This document shows, piece after piece, positions 7,612-16,794 of a stretch of 64,000 nt of DNA (its first letter is position 1; every line of letters starts with the position of its first letter). A program made the translations under genes and the position numbers. Source of the DNA: Tersicoccus sp. Bi-70 (GTDB taxonomy: Bacteria; Actinomycetota; Actinomycetes; Actinomycetales; Micrococcaceae); NCBI RefSeq assembly GCF_001968825.1, contig NZ_MIEU01000016.1, forward strand, positions 372,001 through 436,000. Reading direction: 5' to 3'. The notes under the pieces are model-generated. The model was given only the letters and a program-made list of their open reading frames with translations. It did no database searches and had not been told where the DNA came from.

Positions 7612-10097
7612 CCGTCACCGACACCCCCCCCGCCGGGCCTTCCGCCGGTCGCCCCGCCACCGGCTCCTCGCCCGGCGCGTCGGGGCGACGCCGCGGTCCC
7701 GGGCGTCTCGATCCCTTCGGCATGGTGCCGGCGCTCGTCGTGCTGATCGCCGTCGGACTGACCCTCCCCCCGGTCACCGGGGTGCTGCTGGGCAGCGCGT
7801 GGATGGTGCCGGTGCTGGTGTGCACCGCCGTCGCCCTCCTGCCGGTCGCGCTGCTGCGCGTCGTCCGCGCGCCCGAGGGCGTTCTCACCGTCGCCGGGGC
7901 CGTCGTCCTCGTCGCCGCCGTGAGCGCCGTCTACTTCCCGACGACGACCCTGCTCGGCGTCGTCCCGACCACGGGCACGCTTACCGCCGCCGCCGACGCG
8001 TTGACGGCCACCTCGGACCTGATCCGCACCTCGGTGATCCCCGTCGAGGCGGACACCGGCACGCTGATGCTGTTCTCGGTGGCCGCGGGGCTGATCGCCC
8101 TCGTCGTCGAGGCCCTCGTCTTCAGCCTGCGGATGCCGGCGCTCGGCGGCGTCCCGTTGCTCGCGCTGCTGCTGGTGCCCGCGCTGATGCGCCCGGACAG
8201 CATCGGGGTGCTCGGCTTCGCCGGGGCCGCGGTCGGCTACCTGCTCGTCCTCGCCGCCGGGCATGCGTGGGCGCTCCGCCGGTCGCCGGAGGGCTCGTCC
8301 GCGACCGTCTCGTCCGCCACGGCCGCCGATGCTGTCGTCGGCGGCGACGGCCCGTCCCGGCACACCGACACGCTGGACTCGGCCCCGGCGGGATGGGTCT
8401 CGACGGCGATCCTCGGCGTCGTCGTCCTCGTCGCCTCGCTGGCCGTGCCCGCCGCGATCCCCGGTTTCACCAGTGGCCTGTTCCCGCACGGCTCCCGGTT
8501 GCGGCTGGTCGAACCGGACGACCGGGTGAGCCCGCTGATCCGCCTGGGCGACGATCTGAAGGCACCGCAGGCCGGGCGCGGCGAGGTCCGGTACTCGACG
8601 ACCGCGGACAACCCCGTCTACCTGCGGATGTCCACCATCACCGACCTCGAGGGATCCCAGTGGGGGCCCGATCAGGACACCCGCGCCTACGAGTCGCTGC
8701 GCAACACCCTGACCGACGGGCCGGCTCCTTCGGGCCGCACCGACTACGCCCGGGTGCAGACCACCGGGTACTCCATGCCATGGCTCCCGCTCCCCCAGAA
8801 CGCCCGGTACGTCAGCACCGACGACGCCCGCTGGCTCGTCAACCCGAGGACCGGCGACGTGCGCACCGTGGACGGTCACGGCTACCCGTCCGCCGAGTAC
8901 GCGACCCAGCTGATCACCCCGGAACTGACGCGGCAGGGCCTGCTCGCCTCCCCGAACCGGGTGCCCGCATCGATGGCGTCCACCCTGCAGCTGCCCAACC
9001 AGATGCCGGCCGTGATCAGGGAGACCGCGGACCGGCTGGCCGCCACCAGCCCGGACCACTTCGCCCGGGCGCTCGCCATCCAGCAGTTCCTGCGCGGCGG
9101 CTCGTTCACGTACTCCCTGGACGCCCCGGGCCGCAACGGGTACGACGGCACCGGGATCCGCATCGTGGGCGAGTTCCTGACCCAGCGCGAGGGCTACTGC
9201 GTCCACTTCGCGTCGACGATGGCCGTGCTCGCCCGGGCCATGGGCATCCCCAGCCGGATCGTGGTGGGACTGGCGCCGGGCCGCGTCGCCGAGTCCCCGG
9301 TGGGCGACACCAGCCGCGCCCCGCGCGGGCAGCAGTGGCAGACCTTCTCGTCCGACTCGCGGGACGCGCACGCTTGGCCGGAACTGTGGTTCGAGGACGA
9401 CGGCTGGGTGCCGTTCGAGCCCACGCCGGGCCGCGGCGTCCTGCCCGGATACACGGTGACGCCCGGTGGCGGGGCCTCCGCGGCGCCGGACACCAGCGGT
9501 GAGGACCCGCGGCAGCAGAGCGGCGCGGCCCCCGCGGCGGCGCCGGAGTCGGCCTCGGCCACCACGGCCCCGGACGCGGCGACCACGCAGGCCACCCGCA
9601 CGAGCTCGCCGTGGCTGGCCGGCCTGGTCACCGGGGTCGTGCTGCTGATCGCGCTGCTGCTGGTGCCGGCCCTGCTGCGGGTGACGCGGCGGCGACGGCG
9701 GCTGGACGCGGTGCGCGACGCCGACTCCGGCACGGCCGCACTGACGGCCTGGCGGGAGGTCGTCGACACGGCCGTCGACGTCGGCCGCGGGCCGGGAGCG
9801 CACGAGACGCCGCGGGCCTTCCTGGCCCGGCTCGGCGGCTCCAGCCCCCTCCCCGCGCCGGCGGCGGACCGTCTGGTCGCCGCCGTCGAGCGGGCACGGT
9901 ACGGACGGCCGGTGCCGGCCGGGGCAGGACCGTCCCGGCCTCCGGAGCCCGAGCAGGACGACGGTCGGGTGCGGGCCGCCGACGTCGAAGCCCTGCGCGC
10001 CGCCCTGCTGCGTCCGCTCCCCCGGACGGCCCGGTGGGGCGCCGCCCTGGCACCGCGCTCCCTACTCACCCGGCTCCGTGACCGCGGCGACGGCTGA
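7608..10097 (+). CDS. Transglutaminase-like membrane protein (DUF3488/DUF4129)
   Basis: Large membrane protein (829 residues), third member of the MoxR operon. The N-terminal DUF3488 part has six or seven membrane helices (to about residue 290). An extracytoplasmic transglutaminase-core domain follows with Cys at about 531 (GYCVHFAS) and His at about 588 (DAHAWPELWF), then an acidic DDGWVPFEPTPGRG segment. One more membrane helix at about 668-688 leads to a cytoplasmic DUF4129-like tail. The catalytic dyad is intact, so protease or transamidase activity outside the membrane is plausible; substrates are unknown. The ATG at 7608 overlaps the DUF58 stop by 4 nt, with GAGGA 8 nt upstream. Confidence 0.92.
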   Translation: MTVTDTPPAGPSAGRPATGSSPGASGRRRGPGRLDPFGMVPALVVLIAVGLTLPPVTGVLLGSAWMVPVLVCTAVALLPVALLRVVRAPEGVLTVAGAVVLVAAVSAVYFPTTTLLGVVPTTGTLTAAADALTATSDLIRTSVIPVEADTGTLMLFSVAAGLIALVVEALVFSLRMPALGGVPLLALLLVPALMRPDSIGVLGFAGAAVGYLLVLAAGHAWALRRSPEGSSATVSSATAADAVVGGDGPSRHTDTLDSAPAGWVSTAILGVVVLVASLAVPAAIPGFTSGLFPHGSRLRLVEPDDRVSPLIRLGDDLKAPQAGRGEVRYSTTADNPVYLRMSTITDLEGSQWGPDQDTRAYESLRNTLTDGPAPSGRTDYARVQTTGYSMPWLPLPQNARYVSTDDARWLVNPRTGDVRTVDGHGYPSAEYATQLITPELTRQGLLASPNRVPASMASTLQLPNQMPAVIRETADRLAATSPDHFARALAIQQFLRGGSFTYSLDAPGRNGYDGTGIRIVGEFLTQREGYCVHFASTMAVLARAMGIPSRIVVGLAPGRVAESPVGDTSRAPRGQQWQTFSSDSRDAHAWPELWFEDDGWVPFEPTPGRGVLPGYTVTPGGGASAAPDTSGEDPRQQSGAAPAAAPESASATTAPDAATTQATRTSSPWLAGLVTGVVLLIALLLVPALLRVTRRRRRLDAVRDADSGTAALTAWREVVDTAVDVGRGPGAHETPRAFLARLGGSSPLPAPAADRLVAAVERARYGRPVPAGAGPSRPPEPEQDDGRVRAADVEALRAALLRPLPRTARWGAALAPRSLLTRLRDRGDG

Positions 10098-10156
10098 CAC
10101 CCCACCGGCGTCCCGCTCCACTCCTCGTCACCGTCAGAACCCCGGAACGACAGGGC

Positions 10157-10198
10157 GACGAACGGCGCCCCACCCGATCGGGTGGGGCGCCGTTCGTC
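10157..10198. terminator. bidirectional hairpin terminator
   Basis: Perfect 19-bp stem (left arm GACGAACGGCGCCCCACCC) with a 4-nt GATC loop, between the convergent transglutaminase and aldehyde dehydrogenase genes. There is no strong T-run, as is usual for actinobacterial terminators. Confidence 0.85.
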
Positions 10199-10242
10199 AT
10201 CCGAGCGGATCCGCCGGCCGCTGCCGGCCGGCAACCGGATCG

Positions 10243-11733
10243 TCAGGCCAGGTCGGCCCAGGGGTCGCTGATGCCGACGTACTGGGTCGAGAGGTACTCG
10301 GAGAGGCCCTCGGTGCCGCCCTCGCGGCCCATGCCGGACTGCTTGACGCCACCGAACGGCGCGGCCGCGTTGGAGATCACCCCGGCGTTCAGGCCGAGCA
10401 GGCCGACCTCGAGACGCTCACCGATCCGCAGGCCCCGGTTCAGGTCCTTCGTGAAGACGTAAGCGGCGAGACCGTACTCGGTGGCGTTCGCCAGCCGCAC
10501 GGCCTCGTCCTCGTCGTCGAACACCGTGATCGGCGCGACCGGCCCGAAGATCTCCTCCTGGAGGATCCGGTTGCCGGCGGGCACGTCCGCGAGCACCGTG
10601 GGCTGGTAGAAGTAGCCGTCGCCCTCGGCGGGCGCGCCACCGACGAGCGGCTTCGCGCCGTCCTCCACGGCGGCCGTGACCAGCTCGTGCACCTTGTCCC
10701 GGCTCTTGGCGTCGATCAGCGGGCCCACCGTCGTCGACTCCTCGGTGCCGCGGCCGAGCGTGAGGGCCTTCATCTTCTCGGCGAAGGCGGTGCTGAACTG
10801 CTCGGCGACGTCGCGGTGCACGAGGAACCGGTTGGCCGCGGTGCACGCCTCACCCATGTTGCGCATCTTGGCAGCCATGGCGCCCTCGACGGCGGCGTCC
10901 ACGTCGGCGTCCTCGAAGACCAGGAACGGGGCGTTGCCGCCGAGTTCCATCGAGGTGCGCAGGACGGTCTCCGACGCGTCGGCGAGCAGCCGGCGGCCGA
11001 CCGGCGTCGAACCGGTGAAGGAGATCTTCCGCAGCCGGTCGTCCTTGATCAGGGGCCCGGTGACCTTGCCGGCGCTGGTGGTGGCGACGACGTTGAGGAC
11101 GCCCGCGGGCAGCCCGGCGTCCATCAGCACCTGTGCGAACAGCTGCGAGGTGAGCGGGGTGAGGGCCGCCGGCTTGAGCACCATGGTGCAGCCCGCCGCG
11201 ATCGCGGGCGCGATCTTGCGGGTGGCCATGGCCAGCGGGAAGTTCCACGGGGTGATCAGCAGGCACGGGCCGACCGGCTTCTTCACGGTCAGCACCCGCA
11301 GCTTGCCCTCCGGCGAGGCGGAGTACCGGCCGAAGGCGCGCACGGCCTCCTCGGAGAACCAGCGCAGGAACTCGGCGCCGTAGGTGACCTCGCCCTTCGC
11401 CTCGGCGAGCGGCTTGCCCATCTCGAGGCTCATCAGCAGGGCGAACTCGTCCGCCCGGGCGGTCACGGCGTCGAACGCGCGGCGCAGGATCTCCCCGCGC
11501 TCACGCGCCGGGGTGCGGCCCCAGCTCTCCTGGGCGGCAGCGGCGGCGTCGAGCGCGGCCTTGCCGTCCTCGGGGCTCGCGTCGGCGATGCTGAGCAGGG
11601 TGCGTCCGGTGGCGGGATCCTCGACGTCGAAGGTCGCGCCGCCGGTGGCGTCGCGCCACTGGCCGCCGATCAGCAGTCCGGTGGGGACCCGGTCGAGCAG
11701 TTCCTTCTCACGGTCGGCGATGGTGGCGACCAC
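10243..11733 (-). CDS. gabD: NAD(P)-dependent succinate-semialdehyde dehydrogenase
   Basis: Aldehyde dehydrogenase superfamily, closest in motif pattern to GabD enzymes that oxidise succinate semialdehyde to succinate (the end of the GABA shunt). Of 496 residues, TPWNFPLAM is at about 161-169, the cofactor Lys in VLKPA at 187, FTGSTPVGRRL at 239-250, the catalytic Glu in MELGGNAP at 263, and the catalytic Cys in GEACTAANR at 297. The start is GTG 11733 with AAGGAG 6-7 nt upstream. A TAGCGT hexamer at 11815-11820 is a plausible -10. The gene stands alone, so substrate assignment rests on family resemblance; other linear semialdehydes are possible. Confidence 0.85.
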   Translation of the reverse strand: MVATIADREKELLDRVPTGLLIGGQWRDATGGATFDVEDPATGRTLLSIADASPEDGKAALDAAAAAQESWGRTPARERGEILRRAFDAVTARADEFALLMSLEMGKPLAEAKGEVTYGAEFLRWFSEEAVRAFGRYSASPEGKLRVLTVKKPVGPCLLITPWNFPLAMATRKIAPAIAAGCTMVLKPAALTPLTSQLFAQVLMDAGLPAGVLNVVATTSAGKVTGPLIKDDRLRKISFTGSTPVGRRLLADASETVLRTSMELGGNAPFLVFEDADVDAAVEGAMAAKMRNMGEACTAANRFLVHRDVAEQFSTAFAEKMKALTLGRGTEESTTVGPLIDAKSRDKVHELVTAAVEDGAKPLVGGAPAEGDGYFYQPTVLADVPAGNRILQEEIFGPVAPITVFDDEDEAVRLANATEYGLAAYVFTKDLNRGLRIGERLEVGLLGLNAGVISNAAAPFGGVKQSGMGREGGTEGLSEYLSTQYVGISDPWADLA

Positions 11734-11880
11734 GGCATTCTCCTTCGTGTCCGGCTCGGATGGTGGGTGGACAGCACCCGGTGCGGGCGCCGTCTTCGTG
11801 ATCCACGCTACGGGCGGGCCCGGGGACTGTCCATGTGCATCCGGTCGACCGGGACGGGGTCGACTGGTGCGAATGCACGA

Positions 11881-12735
11881 TCAGGGGGTGGGCTGCCGCA
11901 GCGCCGCCTCGTACAGATTCCGCCGACTCAGCCCGGTGCTCGCCGCGACCTGCGCGGCGGCGTCCTTCAGGCGCGTGCCGGCGGCACGCAGCGCCGCGAC
12001 CTCGGTGAGCGCGTCGTCCAGGGACACCGCCGGGGCCGGCGGCGCTCCGGCGACCACGACGACGATCTCCCCGCGCGGCGGGTCCTCCCGGGTGCCGGTC
12101 AGCAGGGCCTCCAGCGGTCCGCGCCGCACCTCCTCGTGCAGCTTCGTCAGTTCCCGGGCCAGCGCGGCCTCCCGAACCGGGCCGAACGCCTCGGCCAGGG
12201 CCGCGAGCATCACCTCGACCCGGTGCGGCGCCTCGAAGAAGACCATGGTGCGGGGCTCGGCGGCGAGCTCGGTCAGCCGGGCGGCGCGCTCGCCCGTCTT
12301 GCGCGGCAGGAAGCCCTCGAAGCAGAACCGGTCGGTCGGCAGCCCGGAGAGGGCGAGGGCGGCGAGCACGGCGGAGGGACCGGGGGCGACGGTGACCGGG
12401 ACGTCCTCCCGCACCGCGGCACTGACCAGTCGGAAGCCGGGGTCGGAGACGGCGGGCATGCCGGCGTCGGTGACGATCAGCACGGTCGCACCGGCGCGGG
12501 CCGCCTCGAGCAGCTCGGGGGTGCGGGTGGCCTCGTTGTGCTCGTGGTAGCTCGTCACGGTGCCGGTGGTGGTCACGCCGAGGCCCTGCAGCAGGCGGTG
12601 CAGGCGGCGGGTGTCCTCGGCCGCGACGACGTCGGCGGTGGCGAGCAGGGTGCGCAATCGGTCGCTCGCGTCCCCGAGGTTGCCGATCGGCGTCGCCGCC
12701 AGGACGATGACGCCGGTCCCCTCACGCTGCTCCAC
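11881..12735 (-). CDS. rsmI: 16S rRNA (cytidine1402-2'-O)-methyltransferase
   Basis: Tetrapyrrole-methylase fold enzyme that 2'-O-methylates C1402 in the ribosomal decoding centre. The 284 residues show the family path [54 protein letters not shown] and GFLPRK. The basic C-terminal helix-turn-helix-like segment ([10 protein letters not shown]) is also present. The GTG at 12735 is preferred: a TACCCT hexamer ends 7 nt before it, and homology starts immediately after. The frame is open further upstream but through a low-complexity repeat. It is divergent from the protein mannosyltransferase gene, a pairing conserved across actinobacteria. Confidence 0.93.
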   Translation of the reverse strand: MEQREGTGVIVLAATPIGNLGDASDRLRTLLATADVVAAEDTRRLHRLLQGLGVTTTGTVTSYHEHNEATRTPELLEAARAGATVLIVTDAGMPAVSDPGFRLVSAAVREDVPVTVAPGPSAVLAALALSGLPTDRFCFEGFLPRKTGERAARLTELAAEPRTMVFFEAPHRVEVMLAALAEAFGPVREAALARELTKLHEEVRRGPLEALLTGTREDPPRGEIVVVVAGAPPAPAVSLDDALTEVAALRAAGTRLKDAAAQVAASTGLSRRNLYEAALRQPTP

Positions 12736-12742
12736 ACCGTCG

Positions 12743-12748
12743 AGGGTA
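12743..12748 (-). promoter_or_regulatory. leaderless -10 hexamer for rsmI
   Basis: TACCCT on the minus strand, 7 nt, then the GTG at 12735. It decides the start over longer in-frame alternatives. Confidence 0.5.
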
Positions 12749-12801
12749 CCCGGCGCGGTGTCGGGCCGACCGGCGGGCCCGAGACCGGGTGCAGGACACC
12801 G

Positions 12802-12829
12802 GACACCCGACACCCGACACCCGACACCC
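12802..12829. repeat. four tandem 7-bp units (GACACCC)
   Basis: Four uninterrupted copies of GACACCC in the divergent rsmI-mannosyltransferase spacer, with further degenerate copies around them (GGACACC before, GACACC again near 12895). It is a simple-sequence repeat that can change copy number by slippage. Confidence 0.85.
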
Positions 12830-12936
12830 GGTCGCAGCCGAGGCCGGCGTGTCCCGGGACCGAACTGCGGGACGCTCGTTCCCGACACCCCGCCCGACAC
12901 CTGCCGTCACGCCCGGGACCGCACAGCACCGGCCCG

Positions 12937-12942
12937 TAGCAT
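12937..12942 (+). promoter_or_regulatory. leaderless -10 hexamer for the protein mannosyltransferase
   Basis: TAGCAT, 6 nt, then the GTG at 12949. No Shine-Dalgarno sequence is present. Confidence 0.5.
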
Positions 12943-12948
12943 GGTCGG

Positions 12949-14679
12949 GTGAGCCACCCAGCGAGTCCGACCGAGACCGATCCCGCGTCGACCCGCCCGG
13001 TATCCGCTCCCACCACGTCCCGGCTCCGCCGCTCGTGGAGCATCGCCTCCCGGCGGGTGCTGGCCCCCGGCGAGGCCCTCACGTTCACCGCCCTGAAGCT
13101 CCGGCTGATCGGCTTCCCCGCGGGCCTCGGCTCGGCCGGTCTCGGCCCGGCCGGGTGGGCGCTGATCGCGGTCGCCGCCGTCGTCGGCGGGCTGCTCCGC
13201 TTCGTCCGGCTCGGCGAGCCGCACTCCCTGGTGTTCGACGAGACGTACTACGTCAAGGACGCCTGGTCGATGCTGCAGAGCGGCTACGAGCGGACCTGGC
13301 CGGACAACGCCAACGCGGCGTTCATCGCCGGGCGCCCGGTGCTGGAGAGCAATCCGGAGTACGTGGTCCACCCGCCCGTGGGCAAGTGGCTGATCGCCGT
13401 CGGGATGTGGCTGTTCGGCTCCGACAACGGGTTCGGCTGGCGGTTCAGCGCGGCCGCCGTCGGCACCTTGAGCATCGTGCTGATCGGCCTCGCCGCCTGG
13501 CTGCTGTTCCGCTCGCGGGTCCTCGCGGGCCTCGCCGCGCTGTTGCTCGCCATCGACGGCCACCACCTCGTGATGTCCCGCACCGGGCTGCTGGACATCT
13601 TCCTCTCCTTCTTCCTCCTCGCCGCGTTCGTCGCCCTCCTGCTGGACCGGGACGACGGCCGCCGACGGCTCGCGCGTCGGCTCTCCGACGCTGCCGCGGA
13701 CGGCCTGGGCACCGTGACCGCCGCCCGGCCCGCGCTGCTGCGGACCGGCCCCTTCCTCGGGTTGCGGCCGTGGCGGTTGGCCGCCGGGGTGCTGCTCGGC
13801 CTCGCGCTCGGCACCAAGTGGTCCGCCCTCTCGTTCGTCGTCGTCTTCGGCCTGATGACCCTGCTGTGGGATCTGAACGCCCGCCGGCTCGCCGGCATCC
13901 AGCACTGGATCCGGGCCGGCATCGTCAAGGACGGCCTGCCCGCCTTCGTCGCGATCGTGCCCGTCGCCTCCGTCACCTACCTGGTCACCTGGACGGGCTG
14001 GTTCCTCTCCGGCGACGCGTGGGACCGGCAGTGGGCGGCGCAGAACCCGTCGACGACGTGGGGCTGGATCCCGGCGTCCCTGCGGTCGCTGTGGCACTAC
14101 CACCTGACCGCGTACCAGTTCCACCAGGGACTCAGTGCCGAGCACCCCTACCAGGCCAGCGCCTGGACGTGGCTCGTGATGGGCCGGCCGACGTCGTTCT
14201 ACTACGAGTCCCCGGCCGGACCGGTGGGCGGCTGCGACGTGCAGAAGTGCTCCTCGGCCATCCTGTCCGTGGGCAACCCGCTGATCTGGTGGACGGCGGC
14301 CCTGGCTCTGATCGTGCTGCTGTTCTGGTGGATCGGCCGCCGCGACTGGCGGGCCGGCGCGATCCTGGCGGGCGTCGCGGCCGGCTACCTGCCGTGGTTC
14401 CTCTATCCGGACCGGACGACCTTCTTCTTCTACGCCGTCTCCTTCGAACCGTTCCTCGTCCTCGGCCTCACCATGGTCGCCGGGAGGGTGCTCGCGACGC
14501 CGCGAACCGCCGACGACGGCCCGGTTCCGGTGGCTCGCCGCCGGTGGGGCATAGTGGTGATCGGGGTGTTCGTGGCGGCCGCGCTGCTGCTCACCGCGTT
14601 CTTCCTGCCCATCTGGACGGCCGAGGTGATCCCCTACGAGCAATGGCGGCTGCGCATGTGGATGCCCAGCTGGATCTGA
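12949..14679 (+). CDS. pmt: Dolichyl-phosphate-mannose--protein mannosyltransferase (GT39)
   Basis: Integral membrane enzyme that transfers mannose from a polyprenyl-phosphate-mannose donor to Ser/Thr of exported proteins. The protein has 576 residues with about ten membrane helices. The catalytic/acceptor DE pair lies in LVFDETYYVKDAW (about 94-106) in the first outer loop. EYVVHPPVGKWLI follows, as in all actinobacterial PMTs, and the C-terminal helices end in WMPSW. The start is GTG 12949 (leaderless). It is divergent from rsmI; the acyl-CoA synthetase starts 17 nt downstream. The Pro/Thr/Ser-rich exported proteins in this window (G5 protein, L,D-transpeptidase) are the kind of substrate such enzymes modify. 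Confidence 0.93.
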   Translation: MSHPASPTETDPASTRPVSAPTTSRLRRSWSIASRRVLAPGEALTFTALKLRLIGFPAGLGSAGLGPAGWALIAVAAVVGGLLRFVRLGEPHSLVFDETYYVKDAWSMLQSGYERTWPDNANAAFIAGRPVLESNPEYVVHPPVGKWLIAVGMWLFGSDNGFGWRFSAAAVGTLSIVLIGLAAWLLFRSRVLAGLAALLLAIDGHHLVMSRTGLLDIFLSFFLLAAFVALLLDRDDGRRRLARRLSDAAADGLGTVTAARPALLRTGPFLGLRPWRLAAGVLLGLALGTKWSALSFVVVFGLMTLLWDLNARRLAGIQHWIRAGIVKDGLPAFVAIVPVASVTYLVTWTGWFLSGDAWDRQWAAQNPSTTWGWIPASLRSLWHYHLTAYQFHQGLSAEHPYQASAWTWLVMGRPTSFYYESPAGPVGGCDVQKCSSAILSVGNPLIWWTAALALIVLLFWWIGRRDWRAGAILAGVAAGYLPWFLYPDRTTFFFYAVSFEPFLVLGLTMVAGRVLATPRTADDGPVPVARRRWGIVVIGVFVAAALLLTAFFLPIWTAEVIPYEQWRLRMWMPSWI

Positions 14680-14695
14680 AAGCGAGCGTGTTCGG

Positions 14696-16642
14696 GTGAC
14701 CCACCCCCTCCATCCCTTCCCCTTCAAGGAAGCGAGCACGGAGCTCCTCGTCACGGTGGACCGCCAGTCCAACACCACGGACCTGCTGGCACAGCTGGCC
14801 CGGCGCAGCCCCTGGACGCCCCTGTACGCGGTGCGCTCCGGCGACGGCTGGAGCGACGTCACCGCCGGCGACTTCGAGGACCAGGTCAAGGTGCTCGCCC
14901 GCGGCCTGATCGCGTCCGGGCTCAAGCCCTCCGACCCCGTCGCCGTATTCTCCCCCACCAGCTTCGAGTGGAGCCTCGTCGACTTCGCCATCTGGTACGC
15001 CGGCGGCGTCACGGTGCCGATCTACGAGACCTCCGCCCCCGCGCAGATCGCCTGGATCCTGGCCGACTCGGGTGCCCGGCACGTGTTCGTCGCCGACGGC
15101 GGACGACGCCGTGCGGTCCAGACGGCCGCCGAGGAGGCCGGCTGCAGCCCGAGCATCTGGCTGATGTCCGACGACGGGTACGGCCCGGACTTCTCGGACC
15201 TGCGCCTGCTCGGTGAGCCCGTCGCCGACTCCCTGCTCGAGGCGCACCGCGCGAGCAACACCCTGGACACGCCCGCGTCGCTGGTCTACACCTCGGGTAC
15301 CACCGGCCGCCCCCGCGGCTGCATCATCACCCACGCGAACATCAGCGTGCTCGCCCGCAACACGGTCCCGGTGCTGCGGGAGGTGATCGGAGAGAACGGG
15401 CGGACGCTGATGTTCCTGCCGCTCGCCCACGTGCTCGCCCGCGCCGTGCAGGTGATGTGCCTGGTCGGTCGCGTGCAGATCGCCCACGTCAGCAATCCGG
15501 GCACGCTGATGCGCGACGTCGAGACGTTCGCCCCGACCTTCCTGCTCGGGGTGCCGCGCATCTTCGAGAAGATCTTCGCCTCGACCCAGCGCCGGGCCGA
15601 GAACACCGGGCTCGGCAAGCCGTTCGCCGCGGCGGTGCGCACCGCCGTGCGCTGGTCCGAGCTGGAGCAGGAGCGAGCCTGGTACCGCGGTCCCGCCTCC
15701 GCGGCGCCGCGGATCCCGGTGCGACTGCGCGCGGCGCACTCCCTCTTCGACTCCCTGTTCTACCGCCGGCTGCGCACCGCGCTCGGCGGCTCCCTGAACT
15801 ACGCGATCTGCGGGGCGAGCGCGCTGGACCCGCAGCTCACCCACTTCTTCCGCGGTGCCGGCATCCCCGTGCTCGAGGGCTACGGCCTGACCGAGACGAC
15901 GGCGCCGGCCGCGGTGAACGTGCCGACCAGCACCAAGGTCGGCACCGTGGGCATCCCGCTGCCGGGGACCACGGTGCGGATCGCCGACGACGGCGAGGTG
16001 CTGATCCGCGGCATCGGCGTGTTCGCCGGCTACCACCGCGGCGGCCCGGTGCGGCACGATCGCGCCGAGGCGGCGCCGTTCGACCCGGACGCCGTCGACG
16101 GCGTGCACCTGGATCCCTCGACCGTGGAGGAGCTGCCCGCGGACGGCTTCCTGCGCACCGGCGACCTCGGCCGGCTCGACGACGACGGGTTCCTCACCAT
16201 CACCGGACGGCTCAAGGACCTCATCGTGACGGCGGGCGGCAAGAACGTGGCCCCGGCGCCGCTCGAGGAGGCCCTGCGCCGGGACCTGCTGGTCGACCAG
16301 GCCGTCGTCGTCGGCAACGACCGGAAGTACGTCGCGGCCCTGCTGACGCTCGACGAGGAGGAGCTCGCCGTCTTCGCGTCCCGGCACGGCCTCGGCACCC
16401 TCACCCTCACCGAGGCGGCGGAGAACCCGCAGATCCGCGAGCACCTGCAGCACGTCGTGGACGAGGCCAATGCGGCCGTCTCCCGTGCGGAGAGCATCCG
16501 GCGGTTCACCGTGCTGCCCACCGCCCTCTCGCTCGAGTCCGGGCACCTGAGCGAGAGCCTGAAGGTCAAGCGGGACGCCGTCACGCACGACTTCGCCGAC
16601 GCCATCGACGCCCTCTATGCGCCGGAGACGGCCTCCACCTGA
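14696..16642 (+). CDS. Long-chain acyl-CoA synthetase (AMP-forming)
   Basis: ANL-superfamily ligase (648 residues) that activates fatty acids to acyl-CoA through an acyl-adenylate; FadD15-like in architecture. The P-loop YTSGTTGRPRG is at about 197-207, FLPLAHVLAR follows, then GYGLTETTA at about 394-402, RTGDLGRLDDDG at about 485-496, and the hinge/Lys region GRLKDLIVTAGGKNVAP. A late Lys in SLKVKRD completes the pattern. The start is GTG 14696, 17 nt behind the mannosyltransferase stop, so co-transcription is likely although the ribosome site is weak. A strong hairpin follows the gene. Confidence 0.92.
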   Translation: MTHPLHPFPFKEASTELLVTVDRQSNTTDLLAQLARRSPWTPLYAVRSGDGWSDVTAGDFEDQVKVLARGLIASGLKPSDPVAVFSPTSFEWSLVDFAIWYAGGVTVPIYETSAPAQIAWILADSGARHVFVADGGRRRAVQTAAEEAGCSPSIWLMSDDGYGPDFSDLRLLGEPVADSLLEAHRASNTLDTPASLVYTSGTTGRPRGCIITHANISVLARNTVPVLREVIGENGRTLMFLPLAHVLARAVQVMCLVGRVQIAHVSNPGTLMRDVETFAPTFLLGVPRIFEKIFASTQRRAENTGLGKPFAAAVRTAVRWSELEQERAWYRGPASAAPRIPVRLRAAHSLFDSLFYRRLRTALGGSLNYAICGASALDPQLTHFFRGAGIPVLEGYGLTETTAPAAVNVPTSTKVGTVGIPLPGTTVRIADDGEVLIRGIGVFAGYHRGGPVRHDRAEAAPFDPDAVDGVHLDPSTVEELPADGFLRTGDLGRLDDDGFLTITGRLKDLIVTAGGKNVAPAPLEEALRRDLLVDQAVVVGNDRKYVAALLTLDEEELAVFASRHGLGTLTLTEAAENPQIREHLQHVVDEANAAVSRAESIRRFTVLPTALSLESGHLSESLKVKRDAVTHDFADAIDALYAPETAST

Positions 16643-16694
16643 GCCGGGCCGGCAGCGGCCCGTCCGGCTACCCGGGACGGGCACCCGAGGAACA

Positions 16695-16734
16695 CGAAGG
16701 ACCCGTCACCGCGGCTGCGGTGACGGGTCCTTCG
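16695..16734. terminator. bidirectional hairpin terminator
   Basis: Perfect 18-bp stem (left arm CGAAGGACCCGTCACCGC) with a 4-nt loop GGCT, between the convergent acyl-CoA synthetase and DUF1461 genes. Confidence 0.85.
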
Positions 16735-16794
16735 TCGTTGCGGGTCGTCGTGGCGGTTCGCCGTCCGACTGCTTGGCCATCCCCAGGCGGATCC

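Noticed and set aside
12782-12900. CRISPR-like array in the rsmI-pmt spacer
   Set aside because: The unit is 7 bp with no spacers; it is a simple tandem repeat.
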